The translations under genes were made by a program, and so were the position numbers. A model generated the notes under the pieces. That model worked only from the letters and a program-made list of their open reading frames with translations. It did not search any database and was not told the DNA's origin. Below, in pieces: positions 52,375 through 61,534 of a stretch of 64,000 nucleotides of DNA. Each line of letters opens with the position of its first letter. The first letter of the stretch is position 1. This DNA is from Herbaspirillum sp. SJZ107 (GTDB taxonomy: Bacteria > Pseudomonadota > Gammaproteobacteria > Burkholderiales > Burkholderiaceae_D). The stretch covers positions 1 through 64,000 of the forward strand of contig NZ_VFNH01000004.1 in the NCBI RefSeq assembly GCF_006715485.1, given 5' to 3'.

Positions 52375-53478
52375 TTAGAATTTCTGCATGAGCCCGAGCG
52401 TCAGGGCGGCGCCGTGGCGGTCATTCGTGCGCGACGCCGTCAAGCCGGCGGCGTCGCCGCGCCAGGTGGTGTAGTCGGCTTCGACGTAGGCGGTGGTGCG
52501 CGGGGCCAGCGACTTTTCGATGAACAGGAATTCGCGGTCGAAGCCGTCGTCGACGAAGCCGGTGGCCGCGCGCCGCACGCCGTACCAGGCCGCGGTGACC
52601 AGCACGCCGGGGCCGGCCGGGTGGCTGACGCCGGCCGACAGCACGCGCTGCTGCACGCTGCGCGCCGGCCCCGTATCGGTGTGGTTGCGGGCGAGGTTGG
52701 CCTTGAACTGCCAGGCGTCGAGCTTGAGCGCGGCGCCGAGCGACCAGGCGTCCAGCGGCAGGCCGTCGCGGCTGCGGAACTGCATGGTGGCGCCGGACAC
52801 GCTCCATGCCGGCTGCTGGTAGGCCAGCGCCACGCCGTGGCTCGACAGCGCCGCCGTCTCACCCGGCACCTCGCCGAACGAATAGGCCGCGCGCGCCTGC
52901 CACGGGCCGACGGTGGCGGTGTATTTCAGTGTGTTGTCGAGGCGGTAGAAATTGTCGGCATAGCCACTGGGGCCATACTGGGTGCCGAAGGCGTGGGTAC
53001 CGAACTTCGTATTGCTCAGACCCGCGATGTTGATGTTCGGATTGAAGCTGGCGAAGCGCTTGCCGAGCGGATCGACCGGCAGCAGGGCATCCGAAAGCAG
53101 GGTCGGCTGACGGCCGAGGGCCACGGTGCCGTAGGGAGAATCGAGGCCGACCCAGGCCTGGCGGTCGAACAGGCGGTCGCTCTTGGCCGAGCTGCCGGTA
53201 TCGGCATTGATGCCGCCTTCGAGCCGCAGCACGGCCTTCCAGCCGCCGCCCAGCGACTCCTGGCCGCGGATGCCCCAGCGGCTGGTGTTGTCGACGCCGC
53301 TGCTCAGGGAGTGAGTGGTGCCGGACGGCAGCGGCGTGTTGTTGGCGCTCAGGCCGTTCAGCGAACGGACACCGACATCGACGATGCCGTACAGGTCGAT
53401 CCCGGACTGGGCCGGGCAGGCGCCGCTCGCGAGGAGCAGGGCAGTGAACATGCAGGAATGGCGCACGTTTGTCTCCAT
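52375..53478 (-). CDS. Betaproteobacterial-type outer-membrane porin
   Basis: The 367-residue protein has a short signal peptide (cleaved after CPAQ or similar) and begins with SGIDLYGIVDVGVRSLNG, the first barrel strand typical of trimeric Gram-negative porins of this class. SRWGIRGQESLGGGWKAVLRLEGG and FDRQAWVGLDSPYGTVALGRQPTLL are diagnostic, and the C-terminus ends in Phe (LGLMQKF). It heads the operon with the ModA-like protein and citrate symporter and would let the organic acid into the periplasm. Confidence 0.9.
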   Translation of the reverse strand: METNVRHSCMFTALLLASGACPAQSGIDLYGIVDVGVRSLNGLSANNTPLPSGTTHSLSSGVDNTSRWGIRGQESLGGGWKAVLRLEGGINADTGSSAKSDRLFDRQAWVGLDSPYGTVALGRQPTLLSDALLPVDPLGKRFASFNPNINIAGLSNTKFGTHAFGTQYGPSGYADNFYRLDNTLKYTATVGPWQARAAYSFGEVPGETAALSSHGVALAYQQPAWSVSGATMQFRSRDGLPLDAWSLGAALKLDAWQFKANLARNHTDTGPARSVQQRVLSAGVSHPAGPGVLVTAAWYGVRRAATGFVDDGFDREFLFIEKSLAPRTTAYVEADYTTWRGDAAGLTASRTNDRHGAALTLGLMQKF

Positions 53479-53510
53479 GGGTGTGCCTTCTTGTCGAGGC
53501 TGATTTTCGT

Positions 53511-53521
53511 ATAACAGTTAT
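53511..53521. promoter_or_regulatory. Perfect palindrome ATAACAGTTAT in the divergent promoter
   Basis: The 11-bp palindrome lies in the 98-base A/T-rich space between the porin and LysR starts. It is a likely operator for the LysR protein, though the ideal T-N11-A spacing is not met. Confidence 0.4.
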
Positions 53522-53576
53522 CATCCCTGAGAATGAATGATTTGATAATTGCAATTTTCTGGCGTATTCTTGCGCT

Positions 53577-54482
53577 ATGCGCATCAATTACGACATCCTC
53601 GACCTGCAAGCCTTCGTCGCCGTGGCCGAACGCGCCAGCTTCCGCCAGGCGGCGGCCGATTTGTTCCTGTCCCAGTCCGCGCTGAGTCGGCGCATCGACA
53701 AGCTGGAAGAAAGCCTCGGCGTCAAGCTGTTCGAGCGCACCACACGCCGGGTCCAGCTCACCAACGTCGGCGAGACCTTCCTGGTGAATGTGCGCACCGC
53801 GCTCGACGGGCTGGAAGACGCGGTGCTGGGCATCGCCGACCTGGCCGCCCACCGCACCGGTACGGTCACCTGCGCCTGCGTGCCATCTGCCGTCTGGCAT
53901 TTCCTGCCCGAGGTGCTGAAGCAGTTCAGCGCGCGCTACCCGCGCATCCGCGTGCGCGTGCACGACGAGAGCGCCCAGGACGTGCTGAACCTGGTGCTGC
54001 GCGGGGAGGCGGATTTCGGGATCAACTTCGCCGGCGCGGAAAACCCGGAGATCGTGTTCGAGCCGGTGCATGTGGAAAGCTACGTGCTGGCGATGCGGCA
54101 CGACCATCCGCTGGCAGGGCGCACCGTGCTGAACTGGAAGGACACGGTGGACGAACGCTATATCTCGGTCGCCAAGTCGAGCGGCAACCGCACCGTGATC
54201 GACGCCGCGCTGGCCGGCATCGAGAAGCACCCGGTCATCCTGTGCGAAGTGAATCACGTGTCCGGCGTGCTGGCGCTGGTCGAAGCCGGCATCGGCGTGG
54301 CTGCGGTGCCCGGCCTGTCGGTGCTGCCGGGACGTCCGGACGGCATCGTCGGTGTGCCGCTGGTGAACCCGGAGATCAAGCGCACGCTCGGCTTGATCAC
54401 CAAGCGCGACCACAGCATGGCGCCGGCGGCGCGCACGCTGTTCGAGATGCTGTCGGAGGCGCTGCTGAAGCGCGCATCCTGA
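53577..54482 (+). CDS. LysR-family regulator of the porin/aconitate operon
   Basis: The 301-residue protein has a LysR N-terminal helix-turn-helix (DLQAFVAVAERASFRQAAADL, then QSALSRRIDKLEESLGVKLFERTTR) and an effector-binding domain. It is divergent from the porin gene with 98 bases between starts, the usual arrangement for a LysR protein and its target operon. A palindrome ATAACAGTTAT lies in between. The effector is probably a tricarboxylate, by inference from the target genes. Confidence 0.9.
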   Translation: MRINYDILDLQAFVAVAERASFRQAAADLFLSQSALSRRIDKLEESLGVKLFERTTRRVQLTNVGETFLVNVRTALDGLEDAVLGIADLAAHRTGTVTCACVPSAVWHFLPEVLKQFSARYPRIRVRVHDESAQDVLNLVLRGEADFGINFAGAENPEIVFEPVHVESYVLAMRHDHPLAGRTVLNWKDTVDERYISVAKSSGNRTVIDAALAGIEKHPVILCEVNHVSGVLALVEAGIGVAAVPGLSVLPGRPDGIVGVPLVNPEIKRTLGLITKRDHSMAPAARTLFEMLSEALLKRAS

Positions 54483-54518
54483 GACGGCGCGTGCCGCCCC
54501 GGACGCGCAGTGTGCCGC

Positions 54519-54983
54519 TTAGTCGGCCAGGGGGCGCGACGCCAGCCGTTCGGCCACGACCGCGGTAACGACGGCCTGCAGCACGTGGATCGCCCAGCGC
54601 TCGCCGGCCTTGCGCGGGCCGGCTTCGATTTCGCCTTCGGTGATGCCGAGGACCGGCGCGATGGCGCCGATGTTGACGGCATACAGCGCGGTGCCGTACA
54701 GGGCGCCCAGCGCGGCCGGGGACAGCGAGGGCGCGGCCTGGCGCAGCGCCGGCACGGCCGCCGCGAAGGCGGCCGAGGCGCCCAGGTGATTCACGAATTC
54801 CACCGCGCTGGTGCCGGCGTCGCCGATGACGGCGCGCGAACCCGAGACGCGGTCGATCCAGTCGACCGCATCGCGGTCCAGCGTCTTGGTCAGCAGGCCG
54901 GTCTTGCGGCCCACGTTCATGACCAGCGTCGTCACCACGCCCGCGACCAGGGCGCCGACGACGGCTGCTTTGTATTTTTCCAT
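54519..54983 (-). CDS. Small inner-membrane protein of unknown function
   Basis: The 154-residue protein has a hydrophobic N-terminal helix (AAVVGALVAGVVTTLVMNV), two or three further hydrophobic segments (AALGALYGTALYAVNIGAIAPVLG and IHVLQAVVTAVVAERL), and a polar stretch with DRDAVDWIDRVSGSRAVIGDAG. GGGAG precedes the ATG. It resembles a DUF1440-like family only loosely. It converges with the LysR gene. Confidence 0.7.
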   Translation of the reverse strand: MEKYKAAVVGALVAGVVTTLVMNVGRKTGLLTKTLDRDAVDWIDRVSGSRAVIGDAGTSAVEFVNHLGASAAFAAAVPALRQAAPSLSPAALGALYGTALYAVNIGAIAPVLGITEGEIEAGPRKAGERWAIHVLQAVVTAVVAERLASRPLAD

Positions 54984-55105
54984 GTTAGCTCCCGTAAATT
55001 GGTGACGATACGTGCTCCCGTCGGGCATCTCAGTGCGCTGCTGCACCGAGCGTGTCAATCGTGGCGCCGCTGGGCAGCGGCATGCGCAGCGAGTATCATG
55101 CTGCA

Positions 55106-56701
55106 ATGAAGCTCAGCCTGAAAATCGGCGCCGCGCTCGCGTTCTGTGCAGCGGCGGCGCTCGCACCCTGTTCCACCTTCGCACAACCGGCGCCCGCCAC
55201 CATCCGCACCCTGGCCGTCCAGGCATCGAAGTCGTCCGCGCAGCCCACCGGCCCCTACGACGAACGCGGCTGGCTCGACCGCTTTTATGGCCCGCGCAAG
55301 TACGCGCCCGCCTGGAACCCGACGACCGCCGCCGCCGCCCTGTGGGTGCTGAACCGCGCCACGCTGCAGGGCCTCGACCCGCGCGACTACGGTGCCGATG
55401 CCTTGCAGCGGCAACTGAGCGCGGGCGGCGGCGACCCCGCCCGCTTCGACGTCGCACTGACCTCGGCGATGCTGCACTACCTGGCCGACCTGCGTGTGGG
55501 CCGCGTGCGTTCCGAATACCACACCCGCCTGCCGGACGCGCGCCTGCGCCAGTACGACCCGGTCGAGCGGCTGCGTGCCGGCCTCGCCGGCGGCAAGCTG
55601 CAGGCCGCGGTCAAGGCGGCCGAGCCGCAGCTGCGTCTTTACGGCCAGGTCAAGGCGGCGCTGGCGCACTACCGCGACCTGGCCAAGCAGCCGTATCCGG
55701 CGTTGCCGGCACCTGGCGCCAAGGTCGCCCCGGGCGGCACCTACCCGGCCGCGCGCGACCTGTTCGAGCGCCTGGTGCTGCTGGGCGACCTGCCGGCCGA
55801 TGCCGCGCCGCCGCCCGATGGCACCTACAGCGAATCGATGGAAGAGGGCGTCCAGCACTTCCAGGCGCGCCACGGCCTGCTCGACGACGGCGTGCTGGGG
55901 CGCGGCACGATCGACGCGCTCAACGTGAGCCCGGCGTGGCGCGTGCGCCAGCTCGAACTGACGCTCGAGCGCCTGCGCTGGCTGCCGGAAGTCGGCCGCG
56001 GTCCGATGATCATGGTCGACCTGCCGGCCTACCGCTTGTGGGCGCTGGATAACGGCAGCGACGCCGCGCAAAGTGCCGAGGCGCCGCTCGAGATGCGCGT
56101 CGTGGTCGGCGCGCTCAAGACCGAAACCCCGCTGTTCGTCGGCCAGATGCGCTACCTCGAGTTCAACCCCTACTGGAACGTCCCGCGCAGTATCCTGGAA
56201 AAGGAAATCCTGCCCAAGATGGCGCGCAACCCCAGGTACCTCGAGCAGAACGACATGGAGACCGTGCCCGCGAACGCCTCCGTGGCCGATCTCAAGGCCG
56301 GCAAGGCCAGGGTGCGCCAGCGTCCGGGGGCGAAGAATGCGCTGGGTGCGATCAAGTTCGCGATGCCGAACCCGATGGACATCTACCTGCACTCGACGCC
56401 GGCGCGCGAAGCCTTCCAGCGCAGCCGGCGCGACCTCTCGCACGGCTGCATCCGGGTCGAGCATCCGGCGGCACTGGCGCAATTCGTGCTCGCGCGCCAG
56501 CGCCAGTGGAACGCCGACACCATCCAGGATGCGCTGCAGCCGGGACCGACGAAGCACGTCGACCTGGCGCAGTCGATCCCGGTGGTGATCTTCTATGCCA
56601 CCGCCATCGTCGACACCGACGGCAGCGCGCGCTTTGCCGGGGATATCTACGGGCGCGATGCCAAGCTGCGGCAGATGCTGGCGGCGCGGCGCAGCCTCTG
56701 A
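55106..56701 (+). CDS. L,D-transpeptidase of the YcbB (LdtD) type
   Basis: The 531-residue periplasmic enzyme has a signal peptide (to TFAQ), an N-terminal scaffold domain (GWLDRFYGPRKYAPAW), a peptidoglycan-binding region (SESMEEGVQHFQARHGLLDDGVLG) and a YkuD catalytic domain. The nucleophile Cys448 lies in SHGCIRVEHP, and PYWNVPRSILEKEILPKM is a YcbB-type insertion. It forms 3-3 cross-links in peptidoglycan. The start at 55106 begins the signal peptide; the longer frame from 55052 is not favoured. Confidence 0.9.
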   Translation: MKLSLKIGAALAFCAAAALAPCSTFAQPAPATIRTLAVQASKSSAQPTGPYDERGWLDRFYGPRKYAPAWNPTTAAAALWVLNRATLQGLDPRDYGADALQRQLSAGGGDPARFDVALTSAMLHYLADLRVGRVRSEYHTRLPDARLRQYDPVERLRAGLAGGKLQAAVKAAEPQLRLYGQVKAALAHYRDLAKQPYPALPAPGAKVAPGGTYPAARDLFERLVLLGDLPADAAPPPDGTYSESMEEGVQHFQARHGLLDDGVLGRGTIDALNVSPAWRVRQLELTLERLRWLPEVGRGPMIMVDLPAYRLWALDNGSDAAQSAEAPLEMRVVVGALKTETPLFVGQMRYLEFNPYWNVPRSILEKEILPKMARNPRYLEQNDMETVPANASVADLKAGKARVRQRPGAKNALGAIKFAMPNPMDIYLHSTPAREAFQRSRRDLSHGCIRVEHPAALAQFVLARQRQWNADTIQDALQPGPTKHVDLAQSIPVVIFYATAIVDTDGSARFAGDIYGRDAKLRQMLAARRSL

Positions 56702-56833
56702 TCCGGTTCACCCGGTTTACTAAAACATGTAAACAGCAACGGTGCGCCGGACGCCCTTGAAATCGCTCAGGAAAGGCTCGCCCTGCGCCAAAAGCAGTGC
56801 TAGCATTCCTGTTCGATAACTCATGAGGCCAGC

Positions 56834-58222
56834 ATGCAAGAGCAATCCGAACCCCGCCAGGCCGCCATCCCGGCGTCGCCCACCAGCGGCGCCGAAGCCG
56901 GCACCGGGATGCCGCAATCGGTGGTGGCCGGGATGCTGTTCCTCGGACTGCTGTTCTTCATCCTCGGTTTCGCCACCTGGCTGAACGGCTCGCTGGTACC
57001 TTTCCTGAAGATCGTCTGCGACCTCAACAACTTCGAGGCGCTGCTGGTCACCTCGGCCTTCTATATCGCCTACACCGTCATGGCGCTGCCGTCCGCCGCC
57101 GTGCTGAACCGGATCGGCTACAAGAACGGCATGACGCTCGGCCTGGGCCTGATGGGCGCCGGCGCGCTGCTGTTCGTGCCGGCCGCGCAGAGCCGCTACT
57201 ACGGCCTGTTCCTGGCGGCCCAGTTCACGCTGGCCAGCGGCATGACGCTGATGCAGACCGCGATCAACCCCTACATCGTGCGCCTCGGTGCCCGCGAGAG
57301 CGCGGCCATGCGCATCAGTATCATGGGCCTGTTCAACAAGGGCGCCGGGGTGGTGGTGCCGCTGGTGTTCACCTCGCTGATGCTGGCCGATATCAGCCGC
57401 TTTTCCGAGAGCGAGCTGGCGGCGCTGGCCCCAAGCGCGCGCGACGCCGCGCGTGCCGTGCTGGCGCAGCGCCTGGTGTTCCCGTATGTCTGCATGGCCG
57501 GGGTGCTGTTCGCGATCATGGTGTTCATCCACTTCTCCGGCCTGCGCGACATCGCCCCCGAGACCGACGTCCAGGACGATGCCGCCACCGAGCGCGGTGG
57601 GGTGCTGCGCTTCCCGCAGCTGGTGCTGGGCGCGCTGGCGCTGTTCGCCTACGTCGGCGTCGAAGTCATCGCCGGCGACACCATCGGCCTGTACGGCCAT
57701 GAGCTCAATGTGGCCAACTTCGGCGTGCTGACTTCCTACACCATGGTCTGCATGGTGATCGGCTACCTGGTCGGCGTGGTGGCGATCCCGCGCTGGCTGA
57801 CGCAGGGGCGCGCGCTGCTGCTGTCTGCGGTGCTGGGCCTGCTGCTGACGGTCGGCGTCGCCACCGCCTCCAAAACCGGCACCGGCCTGTCGCAGGCGCT
57901 GCTGGGCTGGAGCGGGGTGCCGCTGGTGCCGGACAGCGTGATGTGCCTGGCGCTGCTCGGCCTGGCCAACGCGATGGTCTGGCCGGCGATCTGGCCGCTG
58001 GCGCTGCACGGGCTCGGACGCTACACCGCGCAGGGTTCGGCGCTGCTGATCATGGCGATCTGCGGGGGCGCCATCCTGCCGCTGGTGTACGGCCACCTGT
58101 CCGACCTGGCCGGTCCGCAGGCCGGCTACTGGATCATGCTGCCTTGCTACGGCATGATCTTCTGGTACGCCGCCTGGGGCTACCGCATGCGCAGCTGGGG
58201 CCGCGCGGCCGCTCCGGCCTGA
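56834..58222 (+). CDS. FHS-family sugar:H+ symporter, NagP/GluP-like
   Basis: The 462-residue transporter has 12 helices and features of the fucose-galactose-glucose-GlcNAc family: FFILGFATWLNGSLVPFLKIVCDL in helix 1 and TLMQTAINPYIVRLGARESAAMRIS in helix 4-5. NagP proteins of this type import N-acetylglucosamine. The directly following GH20 hexosaminidase gene, which releases GlcNAc, supports this. The Ala/Pro-rich first 25 residues are cytosolic. Confidence 0.85.
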   Translation: MQEQSEPRQAAIPASPTSGAEAGTGMPQSVVAGMLFLGLLFFILGFATWLNGSLVPFLKIVCDLNNFEALLVTSAFYIAYTVMALPSAAVLNRIGYKNGMTLGLGLMGAGALLFVPAAQSRYYGLFLAAQFTLASGMTLMQTAINPYIVRLGARESAAMRISIMGLFNKGAGVVVPLVFTSLMLADISRFSESELAALAPSARDAARAVLAQRLVFPYVCMAGVLFAIMVFIHFSGLRDIAPETDVQDDAATERGGVLRFPQLVLGALALFAYVGVEVIAGDTIGLYGHELNVANFGVLTSYTMVCMVIGYLVGVVAIPRWLTQGRALLLSAVLGLLLTVGVATASKTGTGLSQALLGWSGVPLVPDSVMCLALLGLANAMVWPAIWPLALHGLGRYTAQGSALLIMAICGGAILPLVYGHLSDLAGPQAGYWIMLPCYGMIFWYAAWGYRMRSWGRAAAPA

Positions 58223-58235
58223 GCGCGCATCGGCT

Positions 58236-58260
58236 CAGCGGCGGCGCCACGGCGCCGCTG
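58236..58260 (+). other. GC-rich hairpin between transporter and hexosaminidase genes
   Basis: CAGCGGC and GCCGCTG pair across 11 bases that themselves contain GGCGCC repeats. No T run follows, so it is not a complete terminator. It could slow transcription or stabilise mRNA between the two genes. Confidence 0.35.
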
Positions 58261-58296
58261 CCACCATTTTCAAGCTTCAACCACCTGGAGAGACAT

Positions 58297-60852
58297 TTGG
58301 GGAATCGACCATCCCGTGGCGGCCTGCTGGCCTTGCTGCTGCTGAGCGCATCGCTGGCGGCCAATTCATACGGCGCCGCCGCGGCCCGGCCGGCACCGGC
58401 CGCAGCCGATGCCGCCGTCGGCGGTTTCGCCAGCGCCGCCCGGATGGGGCTGCGCTGGGAACTGGCAGGGGAGGTGAGCACCCCGGAGGCCCCTGGCGGC
58501 CGCACGCGGGCGCGCCTGCGCCTGACCAACCGCGACAGCCGCCCCCTGCCGGCGCAGGGCTGGTCGCTCTACTTCAACGTCATGGACGGCGCCGTGGCCG
58601 GGCCGCTGCCGGGAAAGCTGGTGCTCGAGCACGTGGCCGGCGACCTGTTCCGCATCCGGCCGGCGCCCGGTTTTCCCGGCCTGGCCGCGGGTGCCGCGCT
58701 CGACACCGAATACAGCTATGCCTGGCGCGTCGCCAAGCTGGGCAAGGCGCTGCTCGGTCCCTACCTGGTGTACGACGCCGCACCCGGCACCGGCGTGGCG
58801 ATCGGCGACTACCAGCCGCAGGCGGTCGCGCAGCCCGACCGGATGGGCAAGGGCAGCGCCACGCCGGCCGACACCTACCGCATGAACGCCGGCGCCGACC
58901 TGCTGCCGGCGGCGGCGCTGCCGCCGGTGCTGCCGACGCCCTTGCAGCTGCAGACCGGTCCCGGACGGCTAACGCTGCGCGGGCGGCCGGCGGTGAGCGC
59001 TCCGGGCGCGCTGGCGGGCGAGGCTGCGCTGGCCACATCGCTGTTCCCGGCGGCGCTGCCGGCCGGCGGTCCGCCGCTGCGCCTGAGCGTCGGCAGCGTG
59101 CCGGGCCAGTCGTCGCCGGAAGCCTACACGCTGACGATCCGCGCCGACAGCGGCATCGCCATCGTCGGCAACAGCGCGGCCGGCGTGTTCTACGGCTTGC
59201 AGAGCCTGCGCGACCTGATGCCGCTGCCCGGCAGCGCCGCGCCGACGCTGCCGGAAGCGGCCATCGTCGACGCCCCGCGCTTCGGCTACCGCGGCTTCCA
59301 GCTCGACGTGGCGCGCAACTTCCAGGACAAGCAGACCGTGTTCAAGTGGCTCGACCTGATGGCGCGCTACAAGATGAACAGCCTGCATTTCCACCTGACC
59401 GACGACGAAGGCTGGCGCCTCGAGATCGCCGGCCTGCCGGAACTGACGGACATCGGCGCGGTGCGCGGCCACGGCGAGCGTCCCGGCCTGCGCCTGCAGC
59501 CGGCCTACGGGTCCGGTCCCGACCCGCGCGACCCGCGCGGCAGCGGCTACTACACGCGCGCGGACTACATCGAGATCCTGCGCTACGCCGCCGCGCGCCA
59601 CATCGACGTCATCCCGGAAATCGAGATGCCGGGCCATGCGCGCGCCGCGGTGCAGGCGATGGCGGCGCGCTACCGCCGCCTGCAGGCGGCAGGCGAGGGT
59701 GACGCTGCCCGCTACCTGCTGCACGATCCGGATGACCGCTCGGTCTACCGCTCGGCGCAGTGGTTCGGCGACAACGTGATCAACCCCGGCCTCGATTCCA
59801 GCTTCGCCTTCATCGAGCACGTGGTGACGCAGGTGGCGGCGCTGCACCGCGAGGCCGGCGTGCCGCTGCGCACCCTCCACATGGGCGGCGACGAGCTGGC
59901 CAACGGCGCCTGGGAACGCTCCCCTGCGAGCGGGGCGCGCATGCGGGAGGAGGGCCTGGAAAGCGTGGCCGACCTGTGGGACTACTTTTACGACCGCGTC
60001 GACGGCATCCTGCGCAAGCAGGGCCTGACCACGTCGGGCTGGGAAGAGCTGGCGGCGCGCAGCACGCTGCTGGACGGCCGGCGCAAGCTGATCCCGAACC
60101 CGCGCTTCAGCCAGCGCGGGTTCCGTGCCTGGGTCTGGAACAACACCGAGGGCGCCGAGGACTTCGCCTACCGCCTGGCCAACGCCGGCTACGACATCGT
60201 GCTGGCGCCGGTGACCCGGCTGTACATGGACATGGCCTACAACGCCAATTTCGACGAACCGGGCATGACCTGGGGCGCCTACATCGAGCTGGCCGACGTC
60301 TACGATTTCATCCCCTTCGACTACCTGAAGAACGCCGCTCCCGGCGCGCGCAGCGGCAAGGACGGCCTGACCGACTACGGCAAGCGCCATGTGCGCGGGC
60401 TGGAAGCGACCATCTTCGGAGAGACGCTGCGCGACCCCGGCCGCCTCGACTACATGGTGATGCCGCGCCTGCTGGCGGCCGCGGAGCGCGCCTGGGCGCC
60501 GGACCCGGCCTGGGCCACCGAAAAGGATGCGGCCAAGGCCGCGGCGCTGCACCGCGCGGCCTGGTCCGGCTTCGTGAACGCGCTGGGCCAGCGCGTGCTG
60601 CCGCGCCTCGACCTCGAGCAGCCCGGCGTCGCCTACCGCATCGCGCCGCCGGGGCTGCTGGTGGAGGGCGACGGGGTGAAGGTCAACCACGTCCTGCCCG
60701 GTATCGCCCTGCGCTACACCACCGACGGCAGCCTGCCCACGAAAAACAGTCCGCCCGTGACGGGACCGATCCGCGCGCGCGGCGTGATCCAGGCGGCCGC
60801 CTTCGACCGCAATGGCCGGCGCGGGCTGGTGGCGCGGGTCGAGCGGCGCTGA
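58297..60852 (+). CDS. Beta-N-acetylhexosaminidase, GH20
   Basis: The 851-residue exported enzyme removes terminal N-acetyl-hexosamine from chito-oligosaccharides. Domains in order: signal peptide (LLALLLLSASLAANSYGAAAA), an N-terminal carbohydrate-binding CHB_HEX domain (about 45-200), GH20b (about 210-325), the GH20 barrel from about 328 (FGYRGFQLDVARNFQ) with the catalytic Asp-Glu pair in HMGGDELANGAWE near residue 530, and a C-terminal chitobiase-type domain (YTTDGSLPTKNSPPVTGP). The start is a TTG at 58297 preceded by GGAGAG; no ATG is available before the signal peptide. It converges with the next gene with 4 bases between stops. Confidence 0.88.
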   Translation: MGNRPSRGGLLALLLLSASLAANSYGAAAARPAPAAADAAVGGFASAARMGLRWELAGEVSTPEAPGGRTRARLRLTNRDSRPLPAQGWSLYFNVMDGAVAGPLPGKLVLEHVAGDLFRIRPAPGFPGLAAGAALDTEYSYAWRVAKLGKALLGPYLVYDAAPGTGVAIGDYQPQAVAQPDRMGKGSATPADTYRMNAGADLLPAAALPPVLPTPLQLQTGPGRLTLRGRPAVSAPGALAGEAALATSLFPAALPAGGPPLRLSVGSVPGQSSPEAYTLTIRADSGIAIVGNSAAGVFYGLQSLRDLMPLPGSAAPTLPEAAIVDAPRFGYRGFQLDVARNFQDKQTVFKWLDLMARYKMNSLHFHLTDDEGWRLEIAGLPELTDIGAVRGHGERPGLRLQPAYGSGPDPRDPRGSGYYTRADYIEILRYAAARHIDVIPEIEMPGHARAAVQAMAARYRRLQAAGEGDAARYLLHDPDDRSVYRSAQWFGDNVINPGLDSSFAFIEHVVTQVAALHREAGVPLRTLHMGGDELANGAWERSPASGARMREEGLESVADLWDYFYDRVDGILRKQGLTTSGWEELAARSTLLDGRRKLIPNPRFSQRGFRAWVWNNTEGAEDFAYRLANAGYDIVLAPVTRLYMDMAYNANFDEPGMTWGAYIELADVYDFIPFDYLKNAAPGARSGKDGLTDYGKRHVRGLEATIFGETLRDPGRLDYMVMPRLLAAAERAWAPDPAWATEKDAAKAAALHRAAWSGFVNALGQRVLPRLDLEQPGVAYRIAPPGLLVEGDGVKVNHVLPGIALRYTTDGSLPTKNSPPVTGPIRARGVIQAAAFDRNGRRGLVARVERR

Positions 60853-60856
60853 ACGC

Positions 60857-61426
60857 TCAGGCGGCCTTGCGGCGCCAGCCGGCGGCACTCAGCGACAGCG
60901 CCGATACCAGGAAGTAGAAGGCACCGAAGCCCGCATAGCCGGCCAGGGCGGCGACGGATGGTTCGGCCGGCGCCCGTGCCTGCAGGATGAAGACCGTGCC
61001 GGCCAGTGCCGACTGGGCGCCGCTCAGGATCATCGCCCATTGCGCGCCGACGCTTTTCCAGCGGCGCAGGCCGGTGCCGAGCTGGAGCAGGCCGGACAGG
61101 ATGGCCCAGATGCCGAACACGGCCAGCACCCGGTGCATGTCGGGGAGCGCGGCGCCGATGGCGACGGCGACCAGGGTGCTGGTAGCGGCGTTCCAGGCCT
61201 GGGTCCGGCTGGCGGCGAGGCCGCCGCTGCGACGGGCGTCGGCCAGGTTGGCCAGGGCATCCCAGGCGGGATAGGCGACCAGCAGGGCGGCCGCCGCCGC
61301 GCCGTGCGCGTCCACGCGTCCTACCGCGAGCACCCAGGCGAGCGAAAACGCGGCCCTGGCAAAGTAGTAGGTCTTGAGCCAGGCGGCGTGGGTGCGCTGG
61401 TCCGGCAGGGTGTTCGATGACAGCAT
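60857..61426 (-). CDS. Inner-membrane protein of unknown function, TetR-controlled
   Basis: The 189-residue protein has about six hydrophobic segments with short loops (for example YYFARAAFSLAWVLAVG, MHRVLAVFGIWAILSGLLQLGTGLRRW and YAGFGAFYFLVSALSLS). It resembles DUF308/DUF4345-type small membrane proteins, but no function is known. GAGGAG precedes the ATG. A palindrome nearly identical to the one before the tetR gene lies 38 bases upstream, so it is the likely target of that regulator. Confidence 0.75.
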   Translation of the reverse strand: MLSSNTLPDQRTHAAWLKTYYFARAAFSLAWVLAVGRVDAHGAAAAALLVAYPAWDALANLADARRSGGLAASRTQAWNAATSTLVAVAIGAALPDMHRVLAVFGIWAILSGLLQLGTGLRRWKSVGAQWAMILSGAQSALAGTVFILQARAPAEPSVAALAGYAGFGAFYFLVSALSLSAAGWRRKAA

Positions 61427-61463
61427 GGTGTTCTCCTCGGGTGAATGCATCTGCAAGTTGTGT

Positions 61464-61480
61464 ACCTACTAGTTGGTAGG
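61464..61480 (-). promoter_or_regulatory. TetR operator copy 1, before the membrane-protein gene
   Basis: ACCTACTAGTTGGTAGG is nearly palindromic about the central CTAG region. Its core ACCTACTAG-NN-GGTAGG is shared with the reverse complement of the element at 62129-62145. It lies between tetR and the target gene. Confidence 0.68.
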
Positions 61481-61534
61481 CTGGGTTGGCAAAAAATGAC
61501 CCCGGTGCCGCGCACGGCCTGCCGGGGCCAGGGG

